Positions 32,706 through 42,599 are shown, numbered from the stretch's first letter. The stretch is 64,000 bases of DNA from Pectinophora gossypiella (GCF_024362695.1 NC_065425.1:9243001-9307000); one strand, 5' to 3'. A program made the numbers and translations. Notes: generated from the sequence alone by a model not told the origin.

Positions 32706-33290
32706 ATAATATAACAACAAACAAAAAATAAACAAATTTAAAAACAATAAGCCTAATACCCAGTCTTCACGCCCACCTAAAAATAATCAACACAATAGGT
32801 AGGTACATTAGGTATGCTCACAAAAATATTCTACCATTCACAATTCAACAAGGTTACCATCTAATTTTTTTCTAATTTTAAACCGACCAATCACAGAGCT
32901 CCATTTTTCGGAGATGCGTCGGAGTGGACGAAAATTCTAAACGAGTTTAGACGCACACATGTATACTTCTAAACGACCTTCCTCACGATTCTACGCGATA
33001 CGATATAAGTACAATATCGCATTGATCGGCCATATTTGGGTAAAGAGTATTGGAGCACATGTAACAAAGAGGTCGACGTTCGACCATTTTTTGATGACGT
33101 CATATCGTAACTCATTAGTTACGACGTTTCGTAAAAAATATCTCTAGGCTGTCGTGTATTTTTACAATTTATGTTTTACTTCGAAACTTAAAACTATTTA
33201 ACGACTATTTTTTTATACCTCTAGATATCTATATAAAAATATGTATTTGTAAAACAATTTTAAATAGTTGACATTTTGTTAAATGTTGCT
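32706..33290. other. Unassigned AT-rich sequence
   Basis: Contains the 32880-32965 block (CCGACCAATCACAGAGCTCC) that resembles 31366-31440. No gene seen. Confidence 0.4.
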
Positions 33291-33297
33291 ATTTTAA

Positions 33298-33463
33298 TTA
33301 ATGACAAAAACTTTATTTACACCATAAACAAAACAGTTACATAACAAAAATATTAGAAAAATATGAAACAAAACAAAAATAAAATTAAAATAAAACTAAA
33401 ACAAATAAACAGAACTCAAAATAAATATCTACCTATATTGGTAAATGTGATCTAATACGTAAG
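33298..33463 (-). repeat. LINE-type AT-rich 3' tail
   Basis: Minus-strand tail ending CAAAAACTTTATTTACACC (complement), rich in AAACAAA. The coding part is absent. Confidence 0.4.
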
Positions 33464-33530
33464 TAGTTAGGTAATGCCATATGCGACAAATCTACAATAA
33501 TTAGGTAAGTCATGTAAAAAAAAAAATACT
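33464..33530 (+). repeat. Rep-F 3' fragment
   Basis: GCGACAAATCTACAATAATT and a poly-A. Confidence 0.55.
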
Positions 33531-33554
33531 ACCTTACACTGAAAATACAAATAA

Positions 33555-33842
33555 ATTACTAAAACAATCTATGATTTTGGGTATAAATGATGACCCTTGT
33601 TATTACACCCAAGCACAACACATCTTCCAACCATTATTATTCTGATCAAAACAAAGAGGAGCGATATAGGTAGCAACATAATTCTATAATTACCATAACT
33701 GATCCATATATCAAGCAACAATTATTTTTAATAAAGTATAAAAATATAACGACATAATTACCTATTTTCTTATTGTTCGGATACATTATTAATCAATACA
33801 ACGCCATCTTTTTTTATAGGCAACGTAGCCTGGTTATTATCC
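33555..33842. mobile_element. MITE-6 copy, partial
   Basis: GGGTATAAATGATGACCCTT, TATCAAGCAACAATTATTTT and CAACGCCATC match 19530-19790. Confidence 0.7.
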
Positions 33843-35237
33843 TGGTTATAACTCCCTGATTATTACTTCTATAATAAGTAACGAATTGCGCTGTGAGGAA
33901 ACAGTTTTTTGTGTAGGTAAACTAGTATTCTTTGCGTGTGTAAGTGGTAAGTGTAAGTAATCTGAATGGTGTATAACAGTGATTCTTAACCTTCTAGTCA
34001 TGAAGGACCATTTTACCAAATGTTTGTCTTGCCGGGGACCACCCAGTTGGTTTACATAAATTAAGGGTTGTTTGATAAAGAAAACAAGCACAATTTTATG
34101 ATTAGCACTCATTTATTTATTATTTGGAAAAAATCTAAAAGTTACAGATTTTAATTTAATGTGATTTTTGTGACTGCATACTCTTTACTAACTTCTGAAT
34201 TCTTGGTTCAGTGCTACTCAAAGCTAAACGCATGTCGGCAGAGGCATCTAACCGATTTCGATGCTTGTTTTTAATAATCAGAAGCGTCGAAAACCCCTGC
34301 TCGCATAGATACGTCGATGAAAATAAAGTTAGGTAACGTATAGCAATGTCTCGAAGCTGTGGAAAAGAAATTCAGAACACAACTGTTTGTATAGACGAGT
34401 ATTGAGTGCGCTCTTTTTAATGAAGTTAACTACTTTTATAGCTGTTTTCAGAGCCATAGTAAAACATTCCGGGAGCGTTTTAGCAGCCAATGCTTGACGG
34501 TGAATAACGCAGTGTGTCGTAATTGCGGATGGATTTTTGGTTTTTATCAATGCTACAAGACCAGAGCGAGTACCAAGCATAGCAGGAGCACCGTCAGTAC
34601 AAAACCCGGCAAGCCTTTCCCACATAAGTCCATGTATTGACTTATTGCATTCATAACATCTGCACCTTGCGACGTCGTTTTAAGTTCTTGAGAAAATAAT
34701 AACTCTTCTTTAAACATTGTATTGTCCTCCAAAAATCGAATAAATACAAGTAATTGACAGCATTGCGAAACATCGGTAGACTCATCACATTGTAATGCAA
34801 AATAAGGGCTGTTTTTAATCTTGCCAATAACTTGGTCTTCAATATCAGTTGACATTTTTTGAATGCGCGACTTAACTGTGTCATTAGAAAGCGGTATTTC
34901 ACGAATTTTCTTTTGAGCTTCCGCGCCTAAAAGCTCTTCTGCAACTTTGAGCATACAGGGCTTTATTAAAGATTCGCCAATTGTGTGTGCTTTTTTCGAT
35001 TTGGCAATCAATTTTGAAACTTCAAATGACGCTGATAATGTTTTTTCAGATGTTGCATAACTTGTTCCACTGGGTCCAAGTTTCATTTTTTTAAGATTTG
35101 TTAGTTTGCCTTCAAAGAATTCTCGCGAACGGTTACAAAACTTCGGATGCACGGTTTTCAAATGACGTTCCAACTTTGCCGGTTTTAAAGCGTCGTTAGC
35201 AAGAACAGTTGCACATAAAACGCATTGCGGTCTAAGC

Positions 35238-35835
35238 TAGTGTTGCCGATCGATAGCGCCATATCGATAGTTTTCGATCGAACTATCGATAGTTTACCAA
35301 AAAACGATAGTATCGATAATTAATCGATAGTATCGATAGTATTGTAAAAAAAAATCCTATCCACTAACTTAACAGTGTCTCTTTAAAGTTTAGAGAATTG
35401 CCTACTTCAAAACCAAACGTCCACTGCAAAAACACCCACGTAACATAAAATATATTAAATACGAGCTTTAAATGGTGTGAATTGTTCCACACAATGCTAC
35501 ATTCAATACTATCGAAATTAAGGGCCCTATCGATCGTACAAAACTATCGATAGTATCGATAACTTGCGCAATATCGAAGAGCGATACTATCGATAGTATC
35601 GATAGTATTGATAGTTTTTTGTTTTTCAACTATCGATACTATCGATAGTTTTTCTTCTTTTAACTATCGATACTATCGATAGTATCGATACTATCGTTGC
35701 TTATCAATAGTATCGCCAAAAAAGAGCTATCGATACTATCGATAGTATCGATACTATCGATAGGCCTATCGATTGGGTAGATGATTTTGGCTGTTTACTA
35801 TCGATAGTAAAACTATCGATTTTTCGGCAACACTA
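35238..35835. mobile_element. Nested hAT-type non-autonomous element filled with TATCGATA palindromes
   Basis: The element starts TAGTGTTGCCGA and ends with the exact reverse complement. It is flanked by the 8-bp duplication GTCTAAGC (35230-35237 and 35836-35843). It sits inside the first coding segment of the larger hAT transposase, between the codons for GELR and PQCVLC. At 598 bp it has no coding capacity. Both outer thirds are dense in ATCGATAGT-type units; a unique AT-rich core lies at about 35345-35510. I count about 18 exact TATCGATA octamers. GTCTAAGC also fits nnnTAnnn, so a Buster-like transposase may have moved it. Confidence 0.92.
35255..35820. repeat. Two TATCGATA (ATCGATAGT) palindromic arrays
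   Basis: Left block 35255-35343 and right block 35525-35820 are built from CTATCGATAGTATCGATAG-like units. Each TATCGATA is its own reverse complement, so the blocks can fold on themselves and pair with each other. TATCGATA is the DRE octamer bound by Drosophila DREF, itself a BED-finger protein of hAT origin. Whether any protein binds here is inference. Confidence 0.9.
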
Positions 35836-36659
35836 GTCTAAGCTCTCCATTAATTTCTATTGAAGTAAAACCCAGCTTAATATAGTCGTCGTCATATTTT
35901 CGTTTCGGTGGCATTTTTCTGAAAACGAAGTTTTAGTGATAATATGGACTGGACATGTATAAGATAATAAAAATGTGTTGTTTCGACAAGCTTTTATTTG
36001 TGAGGGCCAGCTGCCGGAATTACGGTTAAAGTATCTTATCTACTGCTCAAGACGTATCAAATGAGCCCAAATACGATGACGGTATTATTAGGTATATTAT
36101 TATATTTACATATACATCATACTCTGCTCAATTATACCAAACAATTGCATTGTCACCGAAATTACATAATTATGTATTCCCAACTTTGCCTCAATTGGTT
36201 GAGAATAACTGCTTTGAAATATTAAGTTGTAAGTTACCCGAACAAACAAACCTACCTACATACAAACAATGCAAGTCAAATAAGGCTCGTTTTTAACTGC
36301 TCGCTAAAACCTAACCAGTCAAAAAATACTAAATTGTGCATTATTTTCCGTTTTATAAAAATAATTAAAAACTTCGTACACAGTCCCTAATAAAAGAAAC
36401 CTATCAGATTTATAATGTGACGAAAATAAAGTAAAATTAGTAATCCTCAATAGCTAGTTGTGTGACATAAACCAAACAAATAATATTTATTTTACTTACT
36501 TACTACGTAGTGTTTATATCTGTAGTAATTTACTATAACTAATTCGTAGACTAAGGATATTTGCGTTTTGTTTCCTCACTTAAAAATTAAATCAAGTACA
36601 GTAGGTACTCGTCACTCTCTCAAGGCCACGTTATAAATTCCTACCGCTTATTACATCGT

Positions 36660-36835
36660 CGAATTACAAGTGACGAATGACGATCGACAACCCGCGCCGC
36701 TAAAACAAAGAACGAATGGAACGGAACCGCCACCCCCCCGCCCTCGTGCACCGCGTTTCGCCTTCGGATTCGTGCCGCGCGCGGCTCGCGTTGTTTCGAT
36801 TCATTACGTCACGTCACATATTATTATGATGTCTT
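36660..36835 (-). promoter_or_regulatory. CpG-rich leader of the hAT element, possible transposase promoter
   Basis: Within the 5' (right-hand) region of the large hAT element, about 170 bp are rich in CpG and contrast with the AT-rich surroundings. TTACGTCACGTCA at about 36806 resembles tandem CRE half sites. The position upstream of the transposase ATG suggests a promoter; this is inference. The rest of 35920-36660 is AT-rich and shows nothing else. Confidence 0.35.
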
Positions 36836-37094
36836 CGCGGACCACTTGGAATGCCTCCAGGGACCACCTGTGGTCCGCGGACCACTGGTTAAGAACCACT
36901 GGTGTATAAGGATATATGATATTGTATGAATATGTGTGTGTATGATTAGCATTTAGTGAATAGGTGTCAAGTGTTGAGGGTCTGAATTATTTATTAGATT
37001 GTTTTCGGCGGTTAAATTATTTATACATTGTATAATGTAGATAGGTATGTGTGGATGTTTGTGTGTGTGAGATAGGATGTTTTACATTTACACC

Positions 37095-37214
37095 ACTTGG
37101 GTTAAAAGGCCATATTTGACATCTGGTTACATTATGCGCTTACTTTTATACGGGCAAATGTCAAATTGCAATATTGCTTTTTAGATGAATGCGGCATTTT
37201 TAGCCCTCCAGCAC
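37095..37214. mobile_element. MITE-1 copy, degraded
   Basis: CAAATGTCAAATTGCAATAT, TTTTAGATGAATG and TTTTTAGCCC. Confidence 0.6.
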
Positions 37215-37380
37215 ATTTCGGACACTCCATACTATATATAGGTCACACACACACTTTATACATCTCATTCTGCTACCTACCACGTAAGTGAGAGCGAGAC
37301 ACAACATCCGCGCGCTCTTTCCCGCACTCCTTAACGGCTTACGGCTATTTAAAATACAATAAAAATAAGACCCCGAGGGG
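37215..37380. other. Unassigned sequence
   Basis: No feature seen. Confidence 0.4.
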
Positions 37381-37381
37381 G

Positions 37382-37530
37382 GAGGAAGGGGTAGACCTAG
37401 GATAACATTTATGAAACAAATAAAAGAGAAGGTGCAGGTCGTGTCGTATCGGGAGGTGAAGGTTTTGGCGGGAAGAAGAGAGGAATAGCGATTACTCTAC
37501 CGACAAGAGCGCAGCTCTTAAATAGAGAGA
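37382..37530 (+). mobile_element. LINE-2 3' end, diverged
   Basis: AAATAAAAGAGAAGGTGCAG and CGACAAGAGCGCAGCTCTTA, ending in (GA)n. Followed by a fragment resembling Rep-G at 37560. Confidence 0.7.
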
Positions 37531-37590
37531 GAGAGGGGGTAAGGTCGACGCCCGATACGAATTGGCGCGGGGTCAAGAGTTACCGTTCTA

Positions 37591-37822
37591 TACAGGGTGC
37601 TAGTGACATCGTAACGAAAACTTTGAGGGATGATTGAGACCATGAATCTGAGTTGATATCAAGTGGAATTTTCCGTCGCAAAAGTATGGAACTGAAATAA
37701 ACTAAAAAAAAAAGAAATATTTTTATGAATTTTCCGACTGAAAATTCCACTTGATATCAACTCAGAATCATAGTCTGAACCATCCCCCTCAGTATTCGTT
37801 ACGATGTCACTAACACCCTGTA
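37591..37822. mobile_element. MITE-3, full-length foldback
   Basis: TACAGGGTGCTAGTGACATC on the left and its complement-like end on the right, flanked by TA. The arms (AGTTGATATCAAGTGGAATT and complement) pair over about 100 bp. Reference copy. Confidence 0.83.
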
Positions 37823-38155
37823 TAGTGTTATTCTATATTCCATACCCCCAGCTAAAGTTTTGTCCAATTTAAATGACAATGGTTCATATTTTCTCAAACA
37901 AAATGGACCGAAATTTTCCATTTGCTTCTCTCGCGTGTGTACAGTCAGACAAATGTTGCGCGTCTCACGGCGACAGTGACGGACGCTGATAATTAGTCTT
38001 AAAAATTGCGCGCCCACTGTACTCTACACTCGCGGACAATTTCAGGGGGATAGGTACGATTTAATTATACTACATAACATAGCATTAAATCTCTGTCATC
38101 TGTATAGTAAATATACTCGTCCAATTCTGGTACCGGGGTTCGTTTTTTTTTTCTT
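37823..38155. other. Unassigned sequence
   Basis: No feature seen. Confidence 0.4.
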
Positions 38156-38366
38156 CAGCGCTCCCCATTTGTCCGGCCAAGTAGTTAATGCCATCTGCGG
38201 CAAATCTACAATAAGTCACGTCAAAAAGGTAACGGGGTTCGAACCGGCGCGTAAGTAAGCTGGCGTACCACAGGACCACAATGACTAACAGTGACTCGCG
38301 GGTAAGGGCCAGTAATTTATAACCGGCCAAGTAGTTCATGCCTTTTCCGGCAAATCTACAATAAGT
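38156..38366 (+). repeat. Two Rep-F fragments around a tRNA-like piece
   Basis: Rep-F at 38156-38230 and 38322-38366 (GGCCAAGTAGTT..ACAATAAGT). Between them the complement has a B-box-like GGTTCGAACC and the text reads GGCGTACCACAGGACCACAA. Confidence 0.5.
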
Positions 38367-38845
38367 GTTGGCAACATCAAGGTCTATATTATTTTTACTG
38401 TAATATTTTGTCCTATGGCAATATTACAGGACTTTACGCCACGGACTTTGCCGACGAGGCACGTTTTCTTATATCTCCTAACTTTATGTAAATATTTCCT
38501 AGTTTTAATATAATACAGTCCACTTTAACATATCGAAGAGGTTTTATTTACCGGAGCGACCATCGCCTCCAACAATAAGTCAGGTCAAAAAAAAACAAAA
38601 AAAATCACAAGCTTTGCATTTAATTTTGCCTGCCATTGTACAGTAGACTGCTGTGCAGTAAATCGCTTAGTTAAGAAATACTGGATGTGTTTACCTACGG
38701 TTGCTCTGATGCTGTCCAGAACCAGTTTTACTGAAATTGGTCATTTTTACCGTGCTTTTAATTAATAGCTTCGTTCATAGGTCTGGGATGAAATTAAAAA
38801 AAAACTGTAATGTAATATTTTTGATGATATAAATATTTCCAGCAA
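38367..38845. other. Unassigned sequence
   Basis: TTACGCCACGGACTTTGCCG resembles a retroelement UTR but no copy occurs here. Confidence 0.35.
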
Positions 38846-38905
38846 CCTGCAGTAGTTGATTGAAGGGAGGCCTGTGCTCAGCAGTGGGACGTATTTAGGC
38901 TATTT
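38846..38905 (+). mobile_element. SINE-A tail fragment
   Basis: GTTGATTGAAGGGAGGCCTG then CAGCAGTGGGACGTATTTAG. Confidence 0.75.
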
Positions 38906-39339
38906 ATGTTTTTTTTAAGTTAACATTGTATGACATTTTATTGAAAAAAAATATTGCATTCCTTTTTTTATGTATATGTGTACGCCTGCATGCACGTCGA
39001 ACACATCACGACATTGTTATTTGAATTATTTTACAACCTTTTTGTATTTTATGTGTTCTCGCAAATAAATTGATTTGATTTGATTTGATGCATTGCTTTG
39101 ATGTGGCCATTTTTAACCCCTCTGTTCCATGTAAGCTCTTCTTGGTCTTCTTGGTATTGTTAATTCAAATAGGTACAATATAAACACAGAATCGACCTAT
39201 TAAGAATTCGCCCTGAGGTGTCATGTTAGAGCGAGATAAGGAAATATTTAACAATTCATCAGGAAACTGCTTCAAGTTCGTTCAAACCATTATCACTGAG
39301 GAGTGCAGGGTCGCCTTAAGGCGTCGATTCTCAGCAGCA
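38906..39339. other. AT-rich sequence with small repeat scraps
   Basis: A (GATTT)n LINE-type tail at 39070-39089, a MITE-1 end at 39095-39120 and a LINE-2 scrap at 39122-39150. Rest unassigned. Confidence 0.45.
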
Positions 39340-39965
39340 CACCCCAGACACTTCATACAAAACGTCTCGTTTTACACAGACACTACACATTGACGTTATC
39401 GTACACGCGCATCTGTGTGTGATGTCTGACGCCCATACGATTGAAGACTAAAGTAAGACCGAGGGGGTGAGGTAAACTTAGCTCAGCCACCCATTAAAAA
39501 TAGTGAGCAATCTGTTTATATAATAAGAAAGTAAAGTAAAATGTTTATTTTTCATAAAAAATACACAAAATATTGGTGCAATAAAAACCCCACAAAACCA
39601 ATTCCTCAGTTTGTCTGTGGGAATGGAGTTCGCTTAATGTTATTATGTTTTAAAATACTTAGTTACTTTACAGGTAAGAGATCTTTTGCATAAGATATTT
39701 AAAAAGGCCCATCTGTATGTAACCGCTTACCACCGGATATACCGTATGCAGCGTCCACCCAATCTTTTAAAAAGCTCATAAAAGAGTGGTTGTTTAAGAA
39801 CATATTCTATGAATTTAATGAATTTATTTGCTATAATAATGTACACTTAATTAATGTACTTATCAATGACATGTATCTAACGTCACCAGTAAAGATTTTT
39901 ATTGGTAGGTGTTTGGTGGGGAGCGGAGAGTTGCCGTTCTATACCTAGTATTATTCCTTATTCTA
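39340..39965 (+). repeat. Rep-G copy interrupted by a retroelement
   Basis: Rep-G pieces 39340-39490 (CCATACGATTGAAGACTAAA) and 39907-39965 (TGGGGAGCGGAGAGTTGCCG) flank about 415 bp of other sequence. Confidence 0.6.
39700..39905 (+). mobile_element. LINE-8-like ORF C-terminus inside Rep-G
   Basis: The frame includes NRLPPDIPYAASTQSFKKLI, then EWLFKNIFYEFNEF, resembling CR1/jockey reverse-transcriptase tails. The AT-rich 3' UTR ends TAAAGATTTTTATTGG. Confidence 0.6.
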
Positions 39966-40145
39966 TGGCCACAGTCGGACATAACTCACGCCACTAACCC
40001 CTACAGGGATGGGTTTGTGATGATGTGGAACTTTAATTCAAAATCATAAAGTCGAATTCTGTGATTTAGAGCACGACCCGGGATTTGAACCTGTGACCCT
40101 AAGATGTAAGTCACGCGTACTCCGAACAGAGCTATCATGGATTCT
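39966..40145 (-). mobile_element. tRNA-like SINE, unassigned family
   Basis: The minus strand has GGTCACAGGTTCAAATCCCG (B-box region) and ATGATAGCTCTGTTCGGAG (A-box region). Single copy in the window. Confidence 0.5.
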
Positions 40146-40219
40146 GAATCTACTTTAAGTTTTTTAATTATTTTCGGTTTAACAGAGATTTCAATGACCT
40201 ACCGATCCCGCTGGCATGA

Positions 40220-40455
40220 TCGACCTCATTTAGTGCCCATCGGTATCGATTAATTCGTTCACTAGGTACTAGGGTCGATTAATTATTTCAAATTAATCCT
40301 CCTTCCCAGACGACACCCTGAGCCGAGGTTCGCGCCCAACTGGGCACCATCAGGTGTTAAATTTTGTACCGGGTGACAGCCCTCAGCGCTCCTCATTTGT
40401 CCGGCCAAATTAATGCCATTTGCGGCAAATCTACAACAAGTCACGAAAAAAAAAG
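40220..40455 (+). repeat. Rep-F copy
   Basis: GGTCGATTAATTATTTCAAA, GCGCCCAACTGGGCACCATC and CTACAACAAGTCACG plus poly-A. Confidence 0.65.
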
Positions 40456-40552
40456 ATCAATGTCCTGGATCCGGTCCTGGAGTCATGAAGCTTCTTCCGT
40501 CACTCCTTCATTGGGAAAATGTGACTTTGATTATTTCAACGCATTGTCGGAT

Positions 40553-40724
40553 GGCCTCCGTGGTCCAGTGGTTGAGCGTTGGGCTCACAATCCGGAGGTC
40601 CCAGGTTTGAATCACGGTGGAGACAAATCACTTTGTGATCCCTAGTTTGGTTAAGACATTACAGGCTGATCACCTGATTGGCCAAAAAAAGATGATCCGT
40701 GCCTGGGAAGACACGTTAAGCCGG
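40553..40724 (+). mobile_element. SINE-B, 3'-truncated
   Basis: Head intact; ends after ACACGTTAAGCCGG. Confidence 0.87.
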
Positions 40725-40864
40725 TCATTATACTTATTTCGGGTATTAACAATGTGCCGATCACATTTTTTTCCAAATCCTATAATTTTTTTTACATACT
40801 TATATAAAATGTTCATAAATAAATTGTACTGCCAAAGTTAAAATACTAATTTCCTTAAATTGAT

Positions 40865-41070
40865 TTCTAAGGCTGAAGGAAAACATCGTGAGGAAACCCA
40901 CATTCCCGAGAAATGCATTGTCTGTGGTATGTGACCTAACCTGTATTGGGCTGGTTTTCCCATCGCGGGTTGGAAGGTCAGACAGGCAGCCGCTTCTGTA
41001 AAAAATCGGACCTGTCAAATCTTCAGTTTAGGTAAGCGGACCCTGTGGACAACTGGATAATGCTGATGAT
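40865..41070 (+). mobile_element. SINE-D, 5'-truncated
   Basis: GAGGAAACCCACATTCCCGA, GACCTAACCTGTATTGGGCT and GGATAATGCTGATGATGAT. Confidence 0.8.
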
Positions 41071-41111
41071 GATATTAAATTTTCCTAGATATATTGTGAT
41101 GCCAAAGTTAA

Positions 41112-41222
41112 AAATGTCGCTTTAAGCGATAGGGCCGCCATTTGCCATGTACTTAGTTAAGACACTTTTTGTAATTATTTCTTTTTATTTTTTTGCAATA
41201 AAGTGTATTTGTATTGTATTGT
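41112..41222 (+). mobile_element. Rep-J, jockey-like LINE 3' UTR
   Basis: GCGATAGGGCCGCCATTTGC to AATAAAGTGTATTTGTATTG, (TGTAT)n end. Confidence 0.72.
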
Positions 41223-41519
41223 ATTTATATCTAAGTAACGTCTTGGGTCCCAATGTGTACATCGAAACTGGCTGCAACCAGTTCATTCTAACAGCCATCC
41301 ACTTCCAGGAAAATCCTTGACGTAGTCCAATAGCATTGTTTGTCTACTAAAAATAAGACAGACAGACAGACAGACAAGTGGCCACCAATTTGGTTGGAAT
41401 GTAGCGAGACGCGCCCACATGGCTTAATAAACCACTTTAAGTCCAGATTCAATAATCTAGGAACTGCTTCGGCTAGACTCGAGTTCTATTTAGAATTTGT
41501 ATTGTATCATCTTCATCGG
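41223..41519. other. Unassigned sequence
   Basis: (GACA)n at 41357-41376. No gene seen. Confidence 0.4.
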
Positions 41520-41658
41520 AGAGCCCTGGACGCTCCTCATTTGTCCGGCCACGTAGCGAAAAACAAATTCAACAGGCATTGGTTTAGATCAGTGCTGGAT
41601 TCGAACCTGCGACCTCAAAGTGCAAGCAAGCGTTCTACCAACTGGGCTACCACGTATA
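41520..41658 (-). mobile_element. SINE-D head fragment beside Rep-F scrap
   Basis: Complement of the tRNA-like head (GGTAGCCCAGTTGGTAGAAC). Rep-F scrap CTCCTCATTTGTCCGGCCAC precedes it. Confidence 0.75.
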
Positions 41659-41744
41659 CAATATTTATTATTGTAGACAATATTTAAATAAAAGATTTCC
41701 TTTTACGAGTAACGACCTTTGCAGTCCAGTTAAGCGTTGATCAA

Positions 41745-42010
41745 GTTTCAAGTTTATTTATTTCTGAACAATTTTTACATTGTGTCGAAAATTATACAAA
41801 AAAATAATAACAATATATCAGTAGCCAAACATATGACTATGTTATATTTAAAATAGGATGTCACTAGTAATAAAATATGATGTACGAGAACAGTAAAAAA
41901 AATAAACAATAAAAACAATCAAATAAAGTTAATAAAGTCACAAAAGCGCCACTATGTGAATAAAATTAATGACAAAAATTTCATTATGGCTACATGATGT
42001 CGAGCTCATT
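41745..42010 (-). repeat. LINE-type AT-rich 3' tail
   Basis: Starts (complement) CAAGTTTCAAGTTTATTTAT. The coding part is absent. Low complexity. Confidence 0.4.
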
Positions 42011-42020
42011 CATCAGTGAT

Positions 42021-42310
42021 GTTGAGCTCACGATCTGGTGGTTGCGGGTTCGAATCCCGGTGAGGACATCACTAAAATCACTTGCAATCCCTAGTTTGAT
42101 TAGGACATTACAGGCTGATTAGCCGATTGTCCGAAAGTAAGATGATTCGCGCTTCGGAAGGAACGTTAAGCCGTTGGTCTCGGTAACTACTTACTGTAGT
42201 CGTTACATGAGCCATTTCAGGGGCATATGGCGGCTCAATAATAACCCTGACACCAGGGTTGATGAGGTTGGTCATTTACCTCACATTCCACACAAAAGAA
42301 GAAGAAGAGA
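42021..42310 (+). mobile_element. SINE-B, A box truncated
   Basis: Starts TTGAGCTCACGATCTGGTGG and ends in the GAAGAAGAAGAG tail. Confidence 0.87.
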
Positions 42311-42424
42311 AGAATGATTTCTGTTTCGTAATAAGCTTTTTACGCTTTAATTCGAAAATCGTGTCTCTAATTAGGGACTTTCCTGGCTAAGTTTTCCAAA
42401 AATAACATAAAATGGTTGGTTATT

Positions 42425-42545
42425 CAGATTCAGGTTTCTTTGGAATTCGTATCAACAGTGGCTGCAAGTTGTCTTTGATTACTTGTGGCTCTACCCACCC
42501 CATTAGGGATTACGGGCGTGAGTTTATGTATGTATGTATGTGTGT
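42425..42545 (-). repeat. Rep-I copy
   Basis: Complement of the Rep-I unit, including GGGATTACGGGCGTGAGTTT and (TATG)n. Confidence 0.6.
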
Positions 42546-42599
42546 ATTCAGATTTAACGTGATAATTTACCTCTTTACTCATTGCTCGGGTGCATAATC

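Larger units (their letters stand above)
34156..35914 (-). pseudogene. Broken hAT transposase, BED finger plus RNase H-like core, ZBED5/SCAND3-like
   Basis: Reading leftward from the ATG at 35914 the protein begins MPPKRKYDDDYIKLGF. It is interrupted at 35844-35236 by another transposon and resumes with a BED zinc finger (C-x2-C near 35203, H-x4-H near 35160). The RNase H-like core follows, with the first catalytic Asp in DESTDVSQ (about 34795) and the second in FCTDGAPAM (about 34600). The last catalytic Glu lies in YLCEQGFS (about 34310), followed by a hAT dimerisation segment with KNKHRNRLDASADMRLALS and a TAA at 34156. One base appears to be missing near 34626, shifting the frame before MWERL. 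Near 34375 a large internal part is lost after NTRLYKQLCSE. Roughly 384 codons remain, against 600-700 usual for such proteins. It is a pseudogene in this copy; an intact relative may exist elsewhere. Confidence 0.9.
33977..36901 (-). mobile_element. Complete but defective hAT transposon (Buster-like), with nested hAT element
   Basis: The ends are inverted repeats starting CAGTGATTCTTAACC on the left and, on the opposite strand at the right, CAGTGGTTCTTAACC. An exact 8-bp duplication GTGTATAA lies at 33969-33976 and 36902-36909. Eight-bp duplications and CAGTG ends are the hAT hallmark, and GTGTATAA fits the nnnTAnnn target consensus reported for the Buster group. The element encodes a ZBED5/SCAND3-like transposase on the minus strand. 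It is 2,925 bp, of which 606 bp are a later insertion plus its duplication. The frame carries a frameshift and an internal deletion, so this copy cannot make transposase. The boundaries are seen directly; the Buster assignment is inference from the target site and protein similarity. Confidence 0.93.

Noticed and set aside
35255..35820. CRISPR array
   Set aside because: The repeats are palindromic and contiguous without unique spacers, in a eukaryotic transposon.
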